DNA of 64,000 bases from Bacteroidota bacterium (GCA_018267275.1 JAFDYV010000011.1:62001-126000); one strand, 5' to 3'. Positions 25,819 to 35,469 are shown, counted from the stretch's first letter. Notes: generated by a model not told the origin, from the sequence alone. A program made the numbers and translations.

Positions 25819-26615
25819 TCAAATGAACCCATCGCATTTGAAATGCCTTTCATGATTCCGCGCTCGGAAGCACGGATGAATTTTACGATGTAGTCGCGTT
25901 CGGTACTGGCGGGCAATTCTTGTTCTACCAGATCTAAAGCTTTCGCGTTGTTTAGTCCCTTTAAGAATATGTATCGGTAGATTTCTTGAATCTCTGATAT
26001 TTTATCTGCATCAAATCCGCGTCTGCGCAAACCTACCGAGTTGATTCCCGCGTAGGTGAGCGGCTCGCGAGCTGCTTTGGTGTAGGGGGGCACATCTTTA
26101 CGAACCAGCGAGCCTCCCGATACCATCACGTGGGCACCCACCTTTACAAACTGATGTACAGCGCTTGAGCCGCCAATGATTGCCCAATCTTCGATTTCTA
26201 CGTGGCCTGCCACCTGCACCGCATTAACCAGAATGCAGTGATTACCAATGATGCAGTCGTGTGCTACGTGTACATAGGCCATCAACAAGCAGTTATTTCC
26301 AATTACAGTCTTGTATTTGTCGTTGGTGCCGCGGCTAATCGTAACGTACTCGCGCACGACCGTGTTATCGCCAATAAAAGTTTCTGTTTTTTCCCCGGCA
26401 AATTTCAAGTCTTGTGGCACCGAAGAAACGGAAGCACCCGGATAGATTTTTACATTTTTGCCAAGTCTGGTTCCGTCCCATAGAATAGCATTGGGACCAA
26501 TCCAAGAGTTATCACCCACAACTACATCTGCATGAATGGTTGCAAAGGGTTCAATTACAACGTTGTTGCCAATCCTCGCATCGGGGTGTACATTGGCCAA
26601 AGGATGGTAACTCAT
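25815..26615 (-). CDS. lpxA: UDP-N-acetylglucosamine O-acyltransferase LpxA
   Basis: This 266-residue left-handed beta-helix protein consists of hexapeptide repeats such as VHPDARIGNNVVIEPFATI and IGNNCLLMAYVHVAHDCIIG. The HVAHDC context holds the catalytic His. LpxA transfers a 3-hydroxyacyl chain from ACP to UDP-GlcNAc, the first step of lipid A synthesis. A helical C-terminal domain (VGLRRRGFDADKISEIQEIY) is present and the length matches the family. It overlaps lpxC-fabZ by 4 bp. Confidence 0.95.
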   Translation of the reverse strand: MSYHPLANVHPDARIGNNVVIEPFATIHADVVVGDNSWIGPNAILWDGTRLGKNVKIYPGASVSSVPQDLKFAGEKTETFIGDNTVVREYVTISRGTNDKYKTVIGNNCLLMAYVHVAHDCIIGNHCILVNAVQVAGHVEIEDWAIIGGSSAVHQFVKVGAHVMVSGGSLVRKDVPPYTKAAREPLTYAGINSVGLRRRGFDADKISEIQEIYRYIFLKGLNNAKALDLVEQELPASTERDYIVKFIRASERGIMKGISNAMGSFE

Positions 26616-28009
26616 AAGTCTTTTCTAACAATGCTTGCTGTCATAGTTCCTTCACAGACGAGGGTATTGCCTACAAAAGCTCGCCCCGACATTTTTGCGA
26701 TGCCTCTGCGGATGGGTGCCAACAAAAGACACTCAATCACTAATGTATCGCCAGGTAGTACCATTTTTCTAAAACGAAACTCGTCTACACCCAAAAAATA
26801 GGTCCAGTAATTCTCAGGATCTGGAACGGTATTCAAAACCAAAATACCACCGATTTGAGCCATTGCCTCTACTTGCAAAACCCCCGGCATGACAGGGTTG
26901 CCAGGGAAGTGACCTTGAAAGAAGTTCTCATTCATCGTCACATTTTTTACGCCCACCACTCGCTCACTATCCAGATAAATGATTTTATCAATCAACAAGA
27001 ATGGATACCGATGCGGGAGCGTGGCAGTAATCTTGTTAATGTCCATTACAGGTGGAAGCGCAGGGTTGTATTTTGGCACACCCTTCTTGTCGCTTTCCTG
27101 CATTTGTTTCTTCAACTTCTTAGCAAATGCCACATTTGCAGCATGGCCAGGCCGTGCCGCTAAAATCTGGGCTTTTAGCGGGCGTCCGGCCAAAGCCAAA
27201 TCGCCAACAATATCAAGCAGTTTATGTCTTGCCGGCTCATTGTTGTAGCGAAGTTCGATGTTGTTCAAGATGCCTTCTTTCTTCACCTCAACTTTTGGTT
27301 TGCCCAGCATCTTGGCAATGTTTTCTAGTTCGTCTGGCTCCACTACGCGATCTACAATCACTATCGCATTATTTAAATCGCCCCCTCTGATCAAGTTGTT
27401 TTTGTAAAGCATTTCTAACTCATGCAAAAAGCAGAAGGTGCGGCACGAAGCTATCTCTTTTTCAAACTGCTGAATGCTGGTGATCGAGGCATGCTGGCTT
27501 CCCAAAACAGGCGAATTATAGTCGACCATTACGGTTACGCGGTAATCATCTAACGGTAGCGCGGCAATTTCTACGTTGCGGGCTGCCTCGCGATAGAAGA
27601 TTGAGTCTTGTACCTCAAAAAAGTCGCGCAGGGCGTTTTGCTCTTCGGTGCCTACTTCCTTCAGCGCGTTGACAAACTGAATTGAGCTGCCATCCATGAT
27701 GGGCGCTTCCGGCCCATCCAACTGAATTAGCACATTGTCGATTTCTAGCCCAACCAATGCCGCCAAGGTATGTTCGATGGTGCTTACCCTCGCGCCACTT
27801 TGTTCAATAGTGGTTCCGCGCGATACGTCTACCACGCGATCACAATCTGCATCAATAATCGGAGACCCCGGTAAATCGATACGTTGAAACTTAATGCCGT
27901 GGTTGGGTTTTGCGGGCAAAAAGGTCATGGCCGTTTGCACGCCTGTGTGCAAGCCTACCCCCGAAATCGTTACAGATTTCTTAATGGTTTGCTGTTTGTG
28001 ATTGAGCAT
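26612..28009 (-). CDS. lpxC: Fused LpxC deacetylase / FabZ dehydratase
   Basis: The 465-residue protein joins two enzymes. Residues 1 to about 300 are LpxC (SGVGLHTGVQTAM, VSTIEHTLAALVGLE, and HKLLDIVGDLALAG with zinc and catalytic residues), which deacetylates UDP-3-O-acyl-GlcNAc. From about 315 on it is FabZ (LPHRYPFLLIDKI, GHFPGNPVMPGV with the catalytic His), the 3-hydroxyacyl-ACP dehydratase. The fusion is typical of Bacteroidota and places two enzymes that compete for 3-hydroxyacyl-ACP in one chain. It is coupled to lpxA by a 4-bp overlap. Confidence 0.96.
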   Translation of the reverse strand: MLNHKQQTIKKSVTISGVGLHTGVQTAMTFLPAKPNHGIKFQRIDLPGSPIIDADCDRVVDVSRGTTIEQSGARVSTIEHTLAALVGLEIDNVLIQLDGPEAPIMDGSSIQFVNALKEVGTEEQNALRDFFEVQDSIFYREAARNVEIAALPLDDYRVTVMVDYNSPVLGSQHASITSIQQFEKEIASCRTFCFLHELEMLYKNNLIRGGDLNNAIVIVDRVVEPDELENIAKMLGKPKVEVKKEGILNNIELRYNNEPARHKLLDIVGDLALAGRPLKAQILAARPGHAANVAFAKKLKKQMQESDKKGVPKYNPALPPVMDINKITATLPHRYPFLLIDKIIYLDSERVVGVKNVTMNENFFQGHFPGNPVMPGVLQVEAMAQIGGILVLNTVPDPENYWTYFLGVDEFRFRKMVLPGDTLVIECLLLAPIRRGIAKMSGRAFVGNTLVCEGTMTASIVRKDL

Positions 28010-28023
28010 TCTGTAAAAGAACG

Positions 28024-28031
28024 CAAATTTA
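28024..28031 (-). promoter_or_regulatory. Candidate -7 promoter element of lpxC-fabZ
   Basis: TAAATTTG on the minus strand is an exact TAnnTTTG. It lies 14 bp upstream of the LpxC-FabZ start, in the 95-bp gap behind lpxD, so the lpxC-fabZ/lpxA unit may have its own promoter. Confidence 0.5.
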
Positions 28032-28104
28032 ACGGTCTTTTAGAGGAATACAAGCGTTGAACGGAGGTGGTTCAGGAGTGGTCGGGGTTGTAGTTCAAGC
28101 TTCC

Positions 28105-29172
28105 TTATCCTTCTTTGCCGTTGGCATTAATGGGTTCATTAATCCCAACTCTCTTTTCTAGCTCGCGTAACCGATGGTTTAAATCAGGCAATTGCTTGAA
28201 TACTGCGTAAGAGCGGAAGTACTCTTTGATATCAAAAACCGGATAACCTAATAGGCGCTGCCCCTCTTCTTTAATCGACTTGGGCACGCCTGCTTGGGCG
28301 CCCAAACTTGTGTTGTTGGCTATCACCAAATGCCCGGCAATACCTACTTGGCCAGCAATCATACAGTTTTCTCCAACTTTGGTGGATCCAGAGATACCCG
28401 TCTGGGCTGCGATTACCGTGTTCTTGCCAATCTCCACATTGTGTGCCACTTGAATCAAGTTGTCCAACTTTACACCTTGTCTCACAACTGTTGAGTCACC
28501 AAAAAGGGTAGCACAATCAATCACGGTGTTAGCGCCAATCGCCACGTTGTCTTCAATAATCACGTTGCCCAGTTGCGGAATGGTTTTATACGTTCCATCA
28601 GCTTGTGGTGCAAAGCCAAAACCGTCACTACCGATCACAGTGCCAGAATGAATTACGCAATTGTTGCCAATCCGGGTGCCAGCATACAACTTTACGTTAG
28701 CGTGTAGAATGGTGTTGTTGCCAATGGTGACATTATCGCCTACATAAACGTGCGGATAAATTTTTACGTTGTCGCCAATCTTCACTCCATTGCCAACATA
28801 AGAGAAGGCACCTTGGTATAAGTTCTTTCCAGCAGTTGAGTTTTTGCCGATGAAGCTTGGTTGTTCAGTACCAGTTTTTTGAAAGCTTATCAATTTGTGG
28901 TATTCCTCCAACAACACGGTGAAACTGATGTAAGGATCCTCTACCAATACCAGCGTAGTTTCTAATTCTTTTTTTGGCTGAAAATCTTTTTTTACGATAA
29001 CTGCGCTGGCTTGTGTAGTGTAAATGTACTGTTCGTATTTTGGGTTCGACAAAAACGCAATCTGGCCTTTTTTTGCGTCTTGAATTTTGGCCAACATGTT
29101 GATCTTTTCATTTTCATTCCCGCTCACTTTGCCACCTAACATGGCCGCGATTTGCGAAACAGTAAATTCCAT
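28105..29172 (-). CDS. lpxD: UDP-3-O-acylglucosamine N-acyltransferase LpxD
   Basis: The 355-residue protein has the uridine-binding N-terminal domain (FTVSQIAAMLGGKV, IAFLSNPKYEQYIYTT) and a hexapeptide left-handed beta-helix with GSDGFGFAPQADGTY and LIQVAHNVEIG, where the catalytic His sits. LpxD adds the N-linked 3-hydroxyacyl chain, the third step of lipid A synthesis. It lies 1 bp behind the HD hydrolase gene and upstream of lpxC-fabZ. Confidence 0.95.
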   Translation of the reverse strand: MEFTVSQIAAMLGGKVSGNENEKINMLAKIQDAKKGQIAFLSNPKYEQYIYTTQASAVIVKKDFQPKKELETTLVLVEDPYISFTVLLEEYHKLISFQKTGTEQPSFIGKNSTAGKNLYQGAFSYVGNGVKIGDNVKIYPHVYVGDNVTIGNNTILHANVKLYAGTRIGNNCVIHSGTVIGSDGFGFAPQADGTYKTIPQLGNVIIEDNVAIGANTVIDCATLFGDSTVVRQGVKLDNLIQVAHNVEIGKNTVIAAQTGISGSTKVGENCMIAGQVGIAGHLVIANNTSLGAQAGVPKSIKEEGQRLLGYPVFDIKEYFRSYAVFKQLPDLNHRLRELEKRVGINEPINANGKEG

Positions 29173-29173
29173 A

Positions 29174-30406
29174 TTACAAATATAGATTTTTAGGCCAGCA
29201 TAAATAATTTTTCTCTACAATTTTGCTGATGGCTTTAATGGTGGGTAGGTCTGAAGCTTGCGCGATGTCTACCACTTCGCCCTGCTTGGTAAGGATATTG
29301 ATGGCTTGGCCACCGGTAACGTATGCCTCGTTGCTTACCGTGCCGAATGAGAAAAGATAGCTTGCATCCTTTCTTAGAATGCCAAATGACTTGTGTACCT
29401 GCAGGCGTATTTTTTCTATTTCGCTTTTGCGAATAGGGTCAGCAGTCAGTCTAATTTGGAACAACTCGCGCATCAACAGGCGGTTGCACAAACCGGATAG
29501 AATCTCATCGCGGTGGTCGCGCCAAAGTTTCAGAGCTCCCCATATATCGTTGTCGTCTAGTTGGCCAAAAACTTCCAGCAATGAGTTCTTGTTACCCGAA
29601 AAATCTGCCAGCGTGTGATTATTTTTTAGCAGCATTTGAAGCCCATCACTGCATTGAAGTTCTTCTCCAGCTTGACAAATGTATTGTGCCCGCTTGATAA
29701 TGTTCACCATCATGCGTTCGGCACTTACTGATGTCTTGTGCAAGTAGACTTGCCAATACATTAACCTGCGTGCGTGTAAAAAACTTTCAATGCTAAATAT
29801 ACCTTTCTCCTCTACCACCAACTTATCCTGATGAACGTTGAGCAGCGCAATAATCCGATCAACGCCCACCGTGCCTTCCATCACACCAGTGAAGAAACTA
29901 TCGCGTTTGAGGTAATCTAGCCGGTCTATGTCGAGCTGACTACTGACCAATTGATGGAAAAACCTTCTTTTATAACCGTTTCGAAAAATCTGCATTGCCA
30001 AGTCGAGCCCGCCTTTCATTTCACGGTTGATTTCTTTCATGAAAAGGTAAGAAAGGCTCTCGTGGTTCACTTCGTTCAATAAGGTTTCCTCTAAGGTGTG
30101 CGAGAGAGGCCCATGGCCGATGTCGTGCAAAAGAATAGCGATTTGTGCCGCTTCGAATTCCTTTTCACTAATGTCAATGCCCTTGTTCCGAAGACTTTCC
30201 AGCGCGCGACCCATTAAATGCATGGCGCCTATGGCATGGTGAAAACGCGTGTGCTGCGCCCCTGGATATACCAAGCCGGCTAGGCCTAATTGTTTGATGT
30301 AACGTAGCCGCTGGAAGTAAGGGTGTTGAATGATTTCAAAAATCAGTTCGCTGCGTATTGAAATAAACCCATATACGGGATCGTTGATGATCTTTTTTTT
30401 GTTCAC
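29174..30406 (-). CDS. HD-domain phosphohydrolase (dGTPase-like superfamily)
   Basis: This 410-residue protein has the HD metal motif in RFHHAIGAMHLM, ILLHDIGHGPLSHTLE and the final Asp in the LDIDRLDYLKRDSFF segment. The architecture matches the widespread dGTP-triphosphohydrolase-like HD proteins that sit beside lpx genes in Bacteroidota. The exact nucleotide or phosphate ester substrate is unknown. It is cytosolic and its stop is 1 bp before lpxD, so it probably leads the lipid A operon. Confidence 0.9.
   Translation of the reverse strand: MNKKKIINDPVYGFISIRSELIFEIIQHPYFQRLRYIKQLGLAGLVYPGAQHTRFHHAIGAMHLMGRALESLRNKGIDISEKEFEAAQIAILLHDIGHGPLSHTLEETLLNEVNHESLSYLFMKEINREMKGGLDLAMQIFRNGYKRRFFHQLVSSQLDIDRLDYLKRDSFFTGVMEGTVGVDRIIALLNVHQDKLVVEEKGIFSIESFLHARRLMYWQVYLHKTSVSAERMMVNIIKRAQYICQAGEELQCSDGLQMLLKNNHTLADFSGNKNSLLEVFGQLDDNDIWGALKLWRDHRDEILSGLCNRLLMRELFQIRLTADPIRKSEIEKIRLQVHKSFGILRKDASYLFSFGTVSNEAYVTGGQAINILTKQGEVVDIAQASDLPTIKAISKIVEKNYLCWPKNLYL
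29177..29184 (-). promoter_or_regulatory. Possible internal -7 promoter element in front of lpxD
   Basis: TATATTTG on the minus strand is an exact TAnnTTTG that overlaps the last codons of the HD gene and ends 5 bp before the lpxD ATG. A start here would give a leaderless lpxD message. The codons (Tyr-Leu) could also produce it by chance. Confidence 0.3.
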
Positions 30407-30547
30407 TGCTTTGGCTTTGAAGTATCAAAGTTGAAGATTCAAAACAGCATTCGCAATGAAGTATAAGCCTAAGCGCAAAGATCTTTTTAGGCTACCATCT
30501 TCACCCGATGGTTAATCTTCACTACCTTTAACCATATAAAACCGGAT

Positions 30548-32107
30548 ATGCAGCGATACAATATACTTTGGGCAGATGACGAAATTGACTTATTGAAGCC
30601 ACATATCCTGTTCTTGCAGCAACGTGGTTACGACATCACACCCGTTAACAATGGATCTGACGCAGTTGAAATGGCTGAAAGCCGCCCATTTGACTTGGTT
30701 TTTTTGGATGAACATATGCCCGGCATGTCGGGGTTAGAGGCGCTCACACAAATTAAGAGCAACAAACCCACGCTGCCCATTGTGATGATAACTAAAAATG
30801 AAGAGGAGAGAATAATGGAAGATGCCATTGGTGGAAAAATAGACGACTATTTGATTAAGCCCATCAACCCGAGCCAAATTCTTCTTTCGATCAAAAAAAT
30901 ACTAGACAACAAAAGGCTGGTGATAGAGAAAACAAATTCAAATTACCAGCAGGAGTTCCGTAAGATCAGCATGGCTTTTTTGGATGATATGAATCATGAG
31001 CAATGGGCTGACCTGTACAAGAAGTTGGTTTTTTGGGATTTGCAGCTGGATGAGGCCGACAATCGCGACATGGCCGAAGTGTTGGATTCGCAAAAGGTTG
31101 AGGCCAACTTGAACTTCTGTAGGTTTGTGAAGCGCAATTATGAAACATGGCTCAACAACGCAAATGCTGAAAAGCCATTGTTGTCTCATCAGTTGATGAA
31201 GAAAAAAGTGTTGCCTGAAATCAGCGCGGCTGCACCTGTTTTCTTGGTTTTGATTGACAATCTACGGTTTGATCAATGGAAAGTCATTGAGCCTATGATT
31301 GCTGAGTTTTTTACCGTTGAAAAAGAAGAAACCTACTATTCAATTTTGCCCACGACTACCGCCTACGCACGCAACGCCATATTTGCGGGTATGTTGCCAA
31401 GCGAAATGGCCAAGACACATCCCGATTTGTGGGTTGGCGAAGATGAGGATGAGTCAAAGAACAACTTTGAAGACGAGTTTTTGGCACGCCAGCTGAAAAG
31501 AAATAATCTGAACATCAAGTTCACTTACAACAAAATAAAAAAACTGGAAGAAGGCCGTGACTTGGCCGATTCGGTAAATAACCTTTTTGGAAACGCTCTG
31601 AATGTAATCGTATACAACTTTGTAGACATGCTTTCTCATGCGCGCACCGACATGGCCATGATTCGCGAACTAGCGCCCGATGAATCTGCTTACCGCTCTA
31701 TTACTAAATCTTGGTTTGCACATTCGCCACTGTATGATATTTTGAAAAAGATCGCAGAAAAGAAAGTCAAATTGATCATCACCACCGACCACGGCACCAT
31801 CCGCGTGAAGCGCCCGTTTAAGATTATTGGCGACAAAAGTGTCAACACAAATCTTCGATACAAGCAAGGTAGAAATCTTAACTATGAGGGCGATAAAGTG
31901 CTGGAAGCGTCCAAGCCAGAGCGTTTCTTTCTTCCAAAGAACAACGTTTCTACCTCCTATGTATTTGCGTTAGAAGACCAGTTTTTCGCCTACCCAAATA
32001 ATTATAACTACTACGTAAACTTTTATAAGGATACGTTTCAACATGGCGGTGTCAGCTTAGAGGAGATGATTATTCCCATTATTTCCCTATCTTCGAAAAA
32101 TGCCTGA
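30548..32107 (+). CDS. porX: PorX: T9SS response regulator with alkaline-phosphatase-like (PglZ) domain
   Basis: The 519-residue protein has an N-terminal receiver domain (ILWADDE, phospho-acceptor Asp54 in LVFLDEHMPG, Lys104 in LIKP). The C-terminal alkaline-phosphatase-like domain has LIDNLRFDQW, LPTTTAYARNAIFAGMLPS and ITTDHGTIRVKR, giving the metal residues of the superfamily. This is PorX, partner of the sensor PorY, which controls T9SS genes in Porphyromonas and Flavobacterium; the second domain hydrolyses cyclic oligonucleotides in characterised PorX. Two sorting-domain cargo proteins are in this window. Its end overlaps tsaE by 8 bp. Confidence 0.93.
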   Translation: MQRYNILWADDEIDLLKPHILFLQQRGYDITPVNNGSDAVEMAESRPFDLVFLDEHMPGMSGLEALTQIKSNKPTLPIVMITKNEEERIMEDAIGGKIDDYLIKPINPSQILLSIKKILDNKRLVIEKTNSNYQQEFRKISMAFLDDMNHEQWADLYKKLVFWDLQLDEADNRDMAEVLDSQKVEANLNFCRFVKRNYETWLNNANAEKPLLSHQLMKKKVLPEISAAAPVFLVLIDNLRFDQWKVIEPMIAEFFTVEKEETYYSILPTTTAYARNAIFAGMLPSEMAKTHPDLWVGEDEDESKNNFEDEFLARQLKRNNLNIKFTYNKIKKLEEGRDLADSVNNLFGNALNVIVYNFVDMLSHARTDMAMIRELAPDESAYRSITKSWFAHSPLYDILKKIAEKKVKLIITTDHGTIRVKRPFKIIGDKSVNTNLRYKQGRNLNYEGDKVLEASKPERFFLPKNNVSTSYVFALEDQFFAYPNNYNYYVNFYKDTFQHGGVSLEEMIIPIISLSSKNA

Positions 32108-32540
32108 GGTCGTGACGCTCACTCATACCCAAACCTACCCGCTGTCTGCCATCGATGAGGTTGCAAAAGAGATATTGGCAGCCGTGGGCGCAGCACGTTG
32201 TTTGGTTTTTGTCGGGGAGATGGGCGCAGGAAAAACCACTTTGATAAAAGCAATTGGGCGAGCTTTGGGCGTTACCGAAACAATGGCTAGTCCCACTTTT
32301 AGCCTGGTGAATGAATACGCTACCGCTGAGGGGAAACCCGTATATCACTTTGATTTTTATAGACTGAAAAACGAGGCGGAAGCATTAGACCTGGGTATTG
32401 AAGAGTATTTTGACTCCGGCAATTGGTGCTTGATAGAATGGGGCGAAAAAATACCTAATCTGCTGCCGATTCATTATTTTAATATCGACTTGAAATTGAT
32501 AGACGCGCAAACGCGGGCGATACGTTATGGCAAGCACTGA
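32100..32540 (+). CDS. tsaE: tRNA threonylcarbamoyladenosine biosynthesis ATPase TsaE
   Basis: The 146-residue protein has Walker A GEMGAGKTTLIKAI, MASPTFSLVNEY and HFDFYRLKNEAEALDLGIEEYF, the standard TsaE pattern. With TsaB, TsaC and TsaD it makes the t6A modification on tRNAs that read ANN codons. Other tsa genes are not in this window. It overlaps porX by 8 bp and the alanine dehydrogenase homologue by 14 bp, so translation of the three genes is likely coupled. Confidence 0.94.
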   Translation: MPEVVTLTHTQTYPLSAIDEVAKEILAAVGAARCLVFVGEMGAGKTTLIKAIGRALGVTETMASPTFSLVNEYATAEGKPVYHFDFYRLKNEAEALDLGIEEYFDSGNWCLIEWGEKIPNLLPIHYFNIDLKLIDAQTRAIRYGKH

Positions 32541-33756
32541 GAAGAAACGTTCTGGATTTGAGGCTTTAGCGAAGACAAGTCTTTCGCCACAAGAGCAACT
32601 GGTGAAGGTAAAGACAGGTAAGCGATCATTTTTTATTGGCTTGCCACGCGAGACAGCCTTACAAGAAAACCGAATCAGCTTGACGCCCGATGCTGTTGCG
32701 TTGCTGGCAAGCAACGGGCACGAAGTGTGGGTCGAAACAAAGGCTGGCGCTGGATCGAAGTTTTCTGACAAACAATATAGCGAAGCAGGGGCAAAAATTG
32801 CTTACTCACCACAAGAGGTTTATAAGGCCGATATCATTTTGAAAATTGAGCCTCCCACCATTGATGAGATGGAGCACTTTAAGCCCGGGCAAATGCTGAT
32901 TTCGGCACTTCAAATGGGTTATCTGCAAGAAGACCGTATTCAAGCTTTGTTGAAAAAAAGGGTTACATCGTTGGCCTATGAGTTCATTGAGGACAAAGTG
33001 GGAGGCATACCGATTGTAAGGGCCATGAGCGAGATAGCAGGCAGCACCGTGATGTTGATTGCGGCTGAATATTTGAGTACTGTGAAAGGGGGCAAAGGCA
33101 TTATTCTTGGCGGTATTACTGGTGTGCCACCCACCAAGGTGGTGATTATCGGGGCTGGCACGGTGGCTGAATACAGTGCGCGGGCGGCATTGAGCTTGGG
33201 AGCAGAAATACAGGTTTTTGATAATCATTTATACAAGCTAAGACGCATCAAGCACACGCTTGGCCACCAATTCTATACGTCAACCATTGATACGGTAACG
33301 CTGAGCGAATCGCTGAAAAATGCAGACGTGGTGATAGGTGCACTTCGAGCAGAAAAAGGCCGTGTGCGCCATGTGGTGTCAGAAGAAATGGTGAGTCAAA
33401 TGAAACCCGATTCTTTGATTATTGATTTGAGTATTGACCAAGGCGGGTGCATTGCTACCTCCGAAATCACTTCGCATGCCAATCCGGTTTTCAGGAAGTA
33501 TGATGTAATTCATTACTGTGTGCCGAACGTGGCTTCACGCGTGGCGAACACCGCGACTACAGCACTCAGCAATATTTTTACACCTACCATTTTACGGGCA
33601 GGCGAAGAAGGAGGAGTGGAGGAAATGATTTTTGCACACCGTTGGTTTATGAAAGGTGTATATACCTACAAGGGGCATTTAACAAACGAATCGGTAGCAA
33701 GGAAATTTGGTATGAAACATAAAGATATTGAACTGCTACTGGCAGCGAGGGCTTAA
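32527..33756 (+). CDS. Alanine dehydrogenase homologue lacking the family's catalytic His
   Basis: This 409-residue protein is related to alanine dehydrogenase/PntA. It has GLPRETALQENRISLTPDAV at the N-terminus, the substrate Lys in LKIEPP, a Rossmann motif VVIIGAGTVAEYSARAAL, and the conserved Asp in IDLSIDQGGC. The His that follows Tyr-Leu in known enzymes (LHLA; His96 in Bacillus and Mycobacterium Ald) falls in LISALQMGYL, where no His is present. An extra N-terminal stretch of about 35 residues precedes the domain. It may be a Bacteroidota variant with a different substrate. It overlaps tsaE by 14 bp. Confidence 0.85.
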   Translation: MASTEKKRSGFEALAKTSLSPQEQLVKVKTGKRSFFIGLPRETALQENRISLTPDAVALLASNGHEVWVETKAGAGSKFSDKQYSEAGAKIAYSPQEVYKADIILKIEPPTIDEMEHFKPGQMLISALQMGYLQEDRIQALLKKRVTSLAYEFIEDKVGGIPIVRAMSEIAGSTVMLIAAEYLSTVKGGKGIILGGITGVPPTKVVIIGAGTVAEYSARAALSLGAEIQVFDNHLYKLRRIKHTLGHQFYTSTIDTVTLSESLKNADVVIGALRAEKGRVRHVVSEEMVSQMKPDSLIIDLSIDQGGCIATSEITSHANPVFRKYDVIHYCVPNVASRVANTATTALSNIFTPTILRAGEEGGVEEMIFAHRWFMKGVYTYKGHLTNESVARKFGMKHKDIELLLAARA

Positions 33757-33777
33757 TCTAAATTTGTTCTATAGTTT

Positions 33778-34161
33778 ATGGCGCACGACAACATCAACTA
33801 CCAACTCGGGCTTTTGCACCTGGTTCATTTGCTGGTAACGGTAGATGGCCACATCGATGACCGAGAGCGCATGGCGATTGAGGCCATACGCAAAGAAGAA
33901 AACATAAGCGAACAATTGTGCACGGAATTCGAGAAAAAAGTGGAAACGATGAAAGAACAAGAAATCTATTCCGCGGGAATTAACTTGATTTCTAATTGTA
34001 CCGATGATGAACGCCTTGCGGCATTTGTGCATTTGTATAAGTTGGCAGAGGCCGATGCAAGTATTTCAAACAAGGAAGTTCGTTTTTTACTTTATGGTCT
34101 AAAGCTCAACAATGTGAGTTTTGAGGACGTGATTTTGACCGCTAGCCTTTCTGGGAAGTAA
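33778..34161 (+). CDS. TerB-like helical protein
   Basis: This 127-residue all-helical protein carries two acidic EF-hand-like loops, VDGHIDDRERMAI and ADASISNKEVRFL, in the positions typical of the TerB tellurite-resistance-like fold. No terC/D/E genes are nearby, so tellurite resistance is not implied. Small lone TerB-like proteins are common in Bacteroidota and uncharacterised. It follows the alanine dehydrogenase homologue by 21 bp and is followed 4 bp later by the DUF4249 gene. Confidence 0.75.
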   Translation: MAHDNINYQLGLLHLVHLLVTVDGHIDDRERMAIEAIRKEENISEQLCTEFEKKVETMKEQEIYSAGINLISNCTDDERLAAFVHLYKLAEADASISNKEVRFLLYGLKLNNVSFEDVILTASLSGK

Positions 34162-34165
34162 CTTG

Positions 34166-35293
34166 ATGACGGCAAGATCGCTTATCGTGCTGATCTTCTT
34201 TTCTTATGCTTGTGTTGACAGGCTTGAGTACGATCTGTTAAAGAATAGTGGTGGCACTGGCATTGTGGTGGAAGGTTTTATCTCTGATTCACCAGGGCCA
34301 CACACAGTTAAAATAACAAGAGCGTTTCCGATTGGGAAAATCGATTCTGTTCGAGCTGTACCGTTTTCTGCAGAAAAAGTTACAGTTATTGATAACCACG
34401 GGAACCAAGCAGTAATGACTCAAGTGGCGGCAGGTATCTACCAAACAACCCCGAATTTTAAAGGTGTAGTAAACGACCAGTATAAACTGCGGGTTGAGTT
34501 TAAGGATGCTACCATTTTTGAATCGAAGATGGACACGCTATTCGGCCCTGACGAACTAGATAGTGTCTATTTTTCGTTTTCGAATGCACCTGACGATTCA
34601 CAGGTCCCGCAATTTGTTTTCGATGTATTTGCTGATGCCACTTTGCGGGGAAGGCCGGCAAAGTATTTCAGCTGGTCTATGATTGGGACATATAAAGCAG
34701 TAACGGATGCTTCATGCGATGTGAACAGTTGTAATTTTAACTACGAACGAGCGGTATGTAATTGGGCTCCTTTATGTTCTGGCGTGATTAATGTAGGCTC
34801 AACCAGATTTCCAAGGTTTGAGCGGGTGTCTCCCTGCAGTTGCTGCACATGTTGGTATCAATTTTTTAATGAGAAGCCGATGATCAGCAGTGATTTCGCT
34901 CTGAATGATGTAAAAAGATTGAAGGTGGGAATAGTGCCGATTAACAGCTTTACGTTTACGTTCAAGACGCATGTTGAAGTTCAATTACGAAGCCTTTCTG
35001 CACAAACGCATTTTTTTTGGAAGCGTGTAATTGAACAGAAAGTAGGCGCTGAGAGTCTATTTCAACCTGTAACTGGAAAAGTGCCGACTAGTTTCAACCA
35101 AGTCGCTGGCAAACCAGTAAACATCAGTGGTATATTCTACGCAACTTCGATCAAGAAAAAATCATTTTATCTAACTCGGGAGAATATTCCAAATCCTGAC
35201 GAGATGGCTCCAAAGCTTCCAACGCTTTGTTTAAGTTGTTTAATTCTAAAGCCAAATTCCACAACGATTAAACCTGCGTTCTGGGTTGATTAG
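34166..35293 (+). CDS. DUF4249 lipoprotein with cysteine cluster
   Basis: The 375-residue product (ATG 34166; a TTG lies one codon upstream) has a short lipoprotein-like signal (SLIVLIFFSYACVD). The typical DUF4249 beta region follows: GTGIVVEGFISDSPGPHTVKI, then GNQAVMTQVAAGIYQTTPNF. Midway come closely spaced cysteines (CDVNSCNF, CNWAPLC, SPCSCCTCW), also seen in this family. DUF4249 proteins usually travel with a carboxypeptidase-like TonB receptor; none is adjacent here. Function unknown, predicted envelope location. Confidence 0.85.
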   Translation: MTARSLIVLIFFSYACVDRLEYDLLKNSGGTGIVVEGFISDSPGPHTVKITRAFPIGKIDSVRAVPFSAEKVTVIDNHGNQAVMTQVAAGIYQTTPNFKGVVNDQYKLRVEFKDATIFESKMDTLFGPDELDSVYFSFSNAPDDSQVPQFVFDVFADATLRGRPAKYFSWSMIGTYKAVTDASCDVNSCNFNYERAVCNWAPLCSGVINVGSTRFPRFERVSPCSCCTCWYQFFNEKPMISSDFALNDVKRLKVGIVPINSFTFTFKTHVEVQLRSLSAQTHFFWKRVIEQKVGAESLFQPVTGKVPTSFNQVAGKPVNISGIFYATSIKKKSFYLTRENIPNPDEMAPKLPTLCLSCLILKPNSTTIKPAFWVD

Positions 35294-35469
35294 TACGTGT
35301 ACTGCTCTTCCTTGGCCACTCGATTAAGTAAAAAGCTCATCCTGAAAGCTCTCCGAGTTAAGAATTTGATTGACCAACCTTTGTAGTCGCTGGGAATTTA
35401 GAGGGTCAACCAAATAAATTTAACTAAGACCAAATTTTTTGGGTTAGAGGAAATTTACTCCGAGGCACT

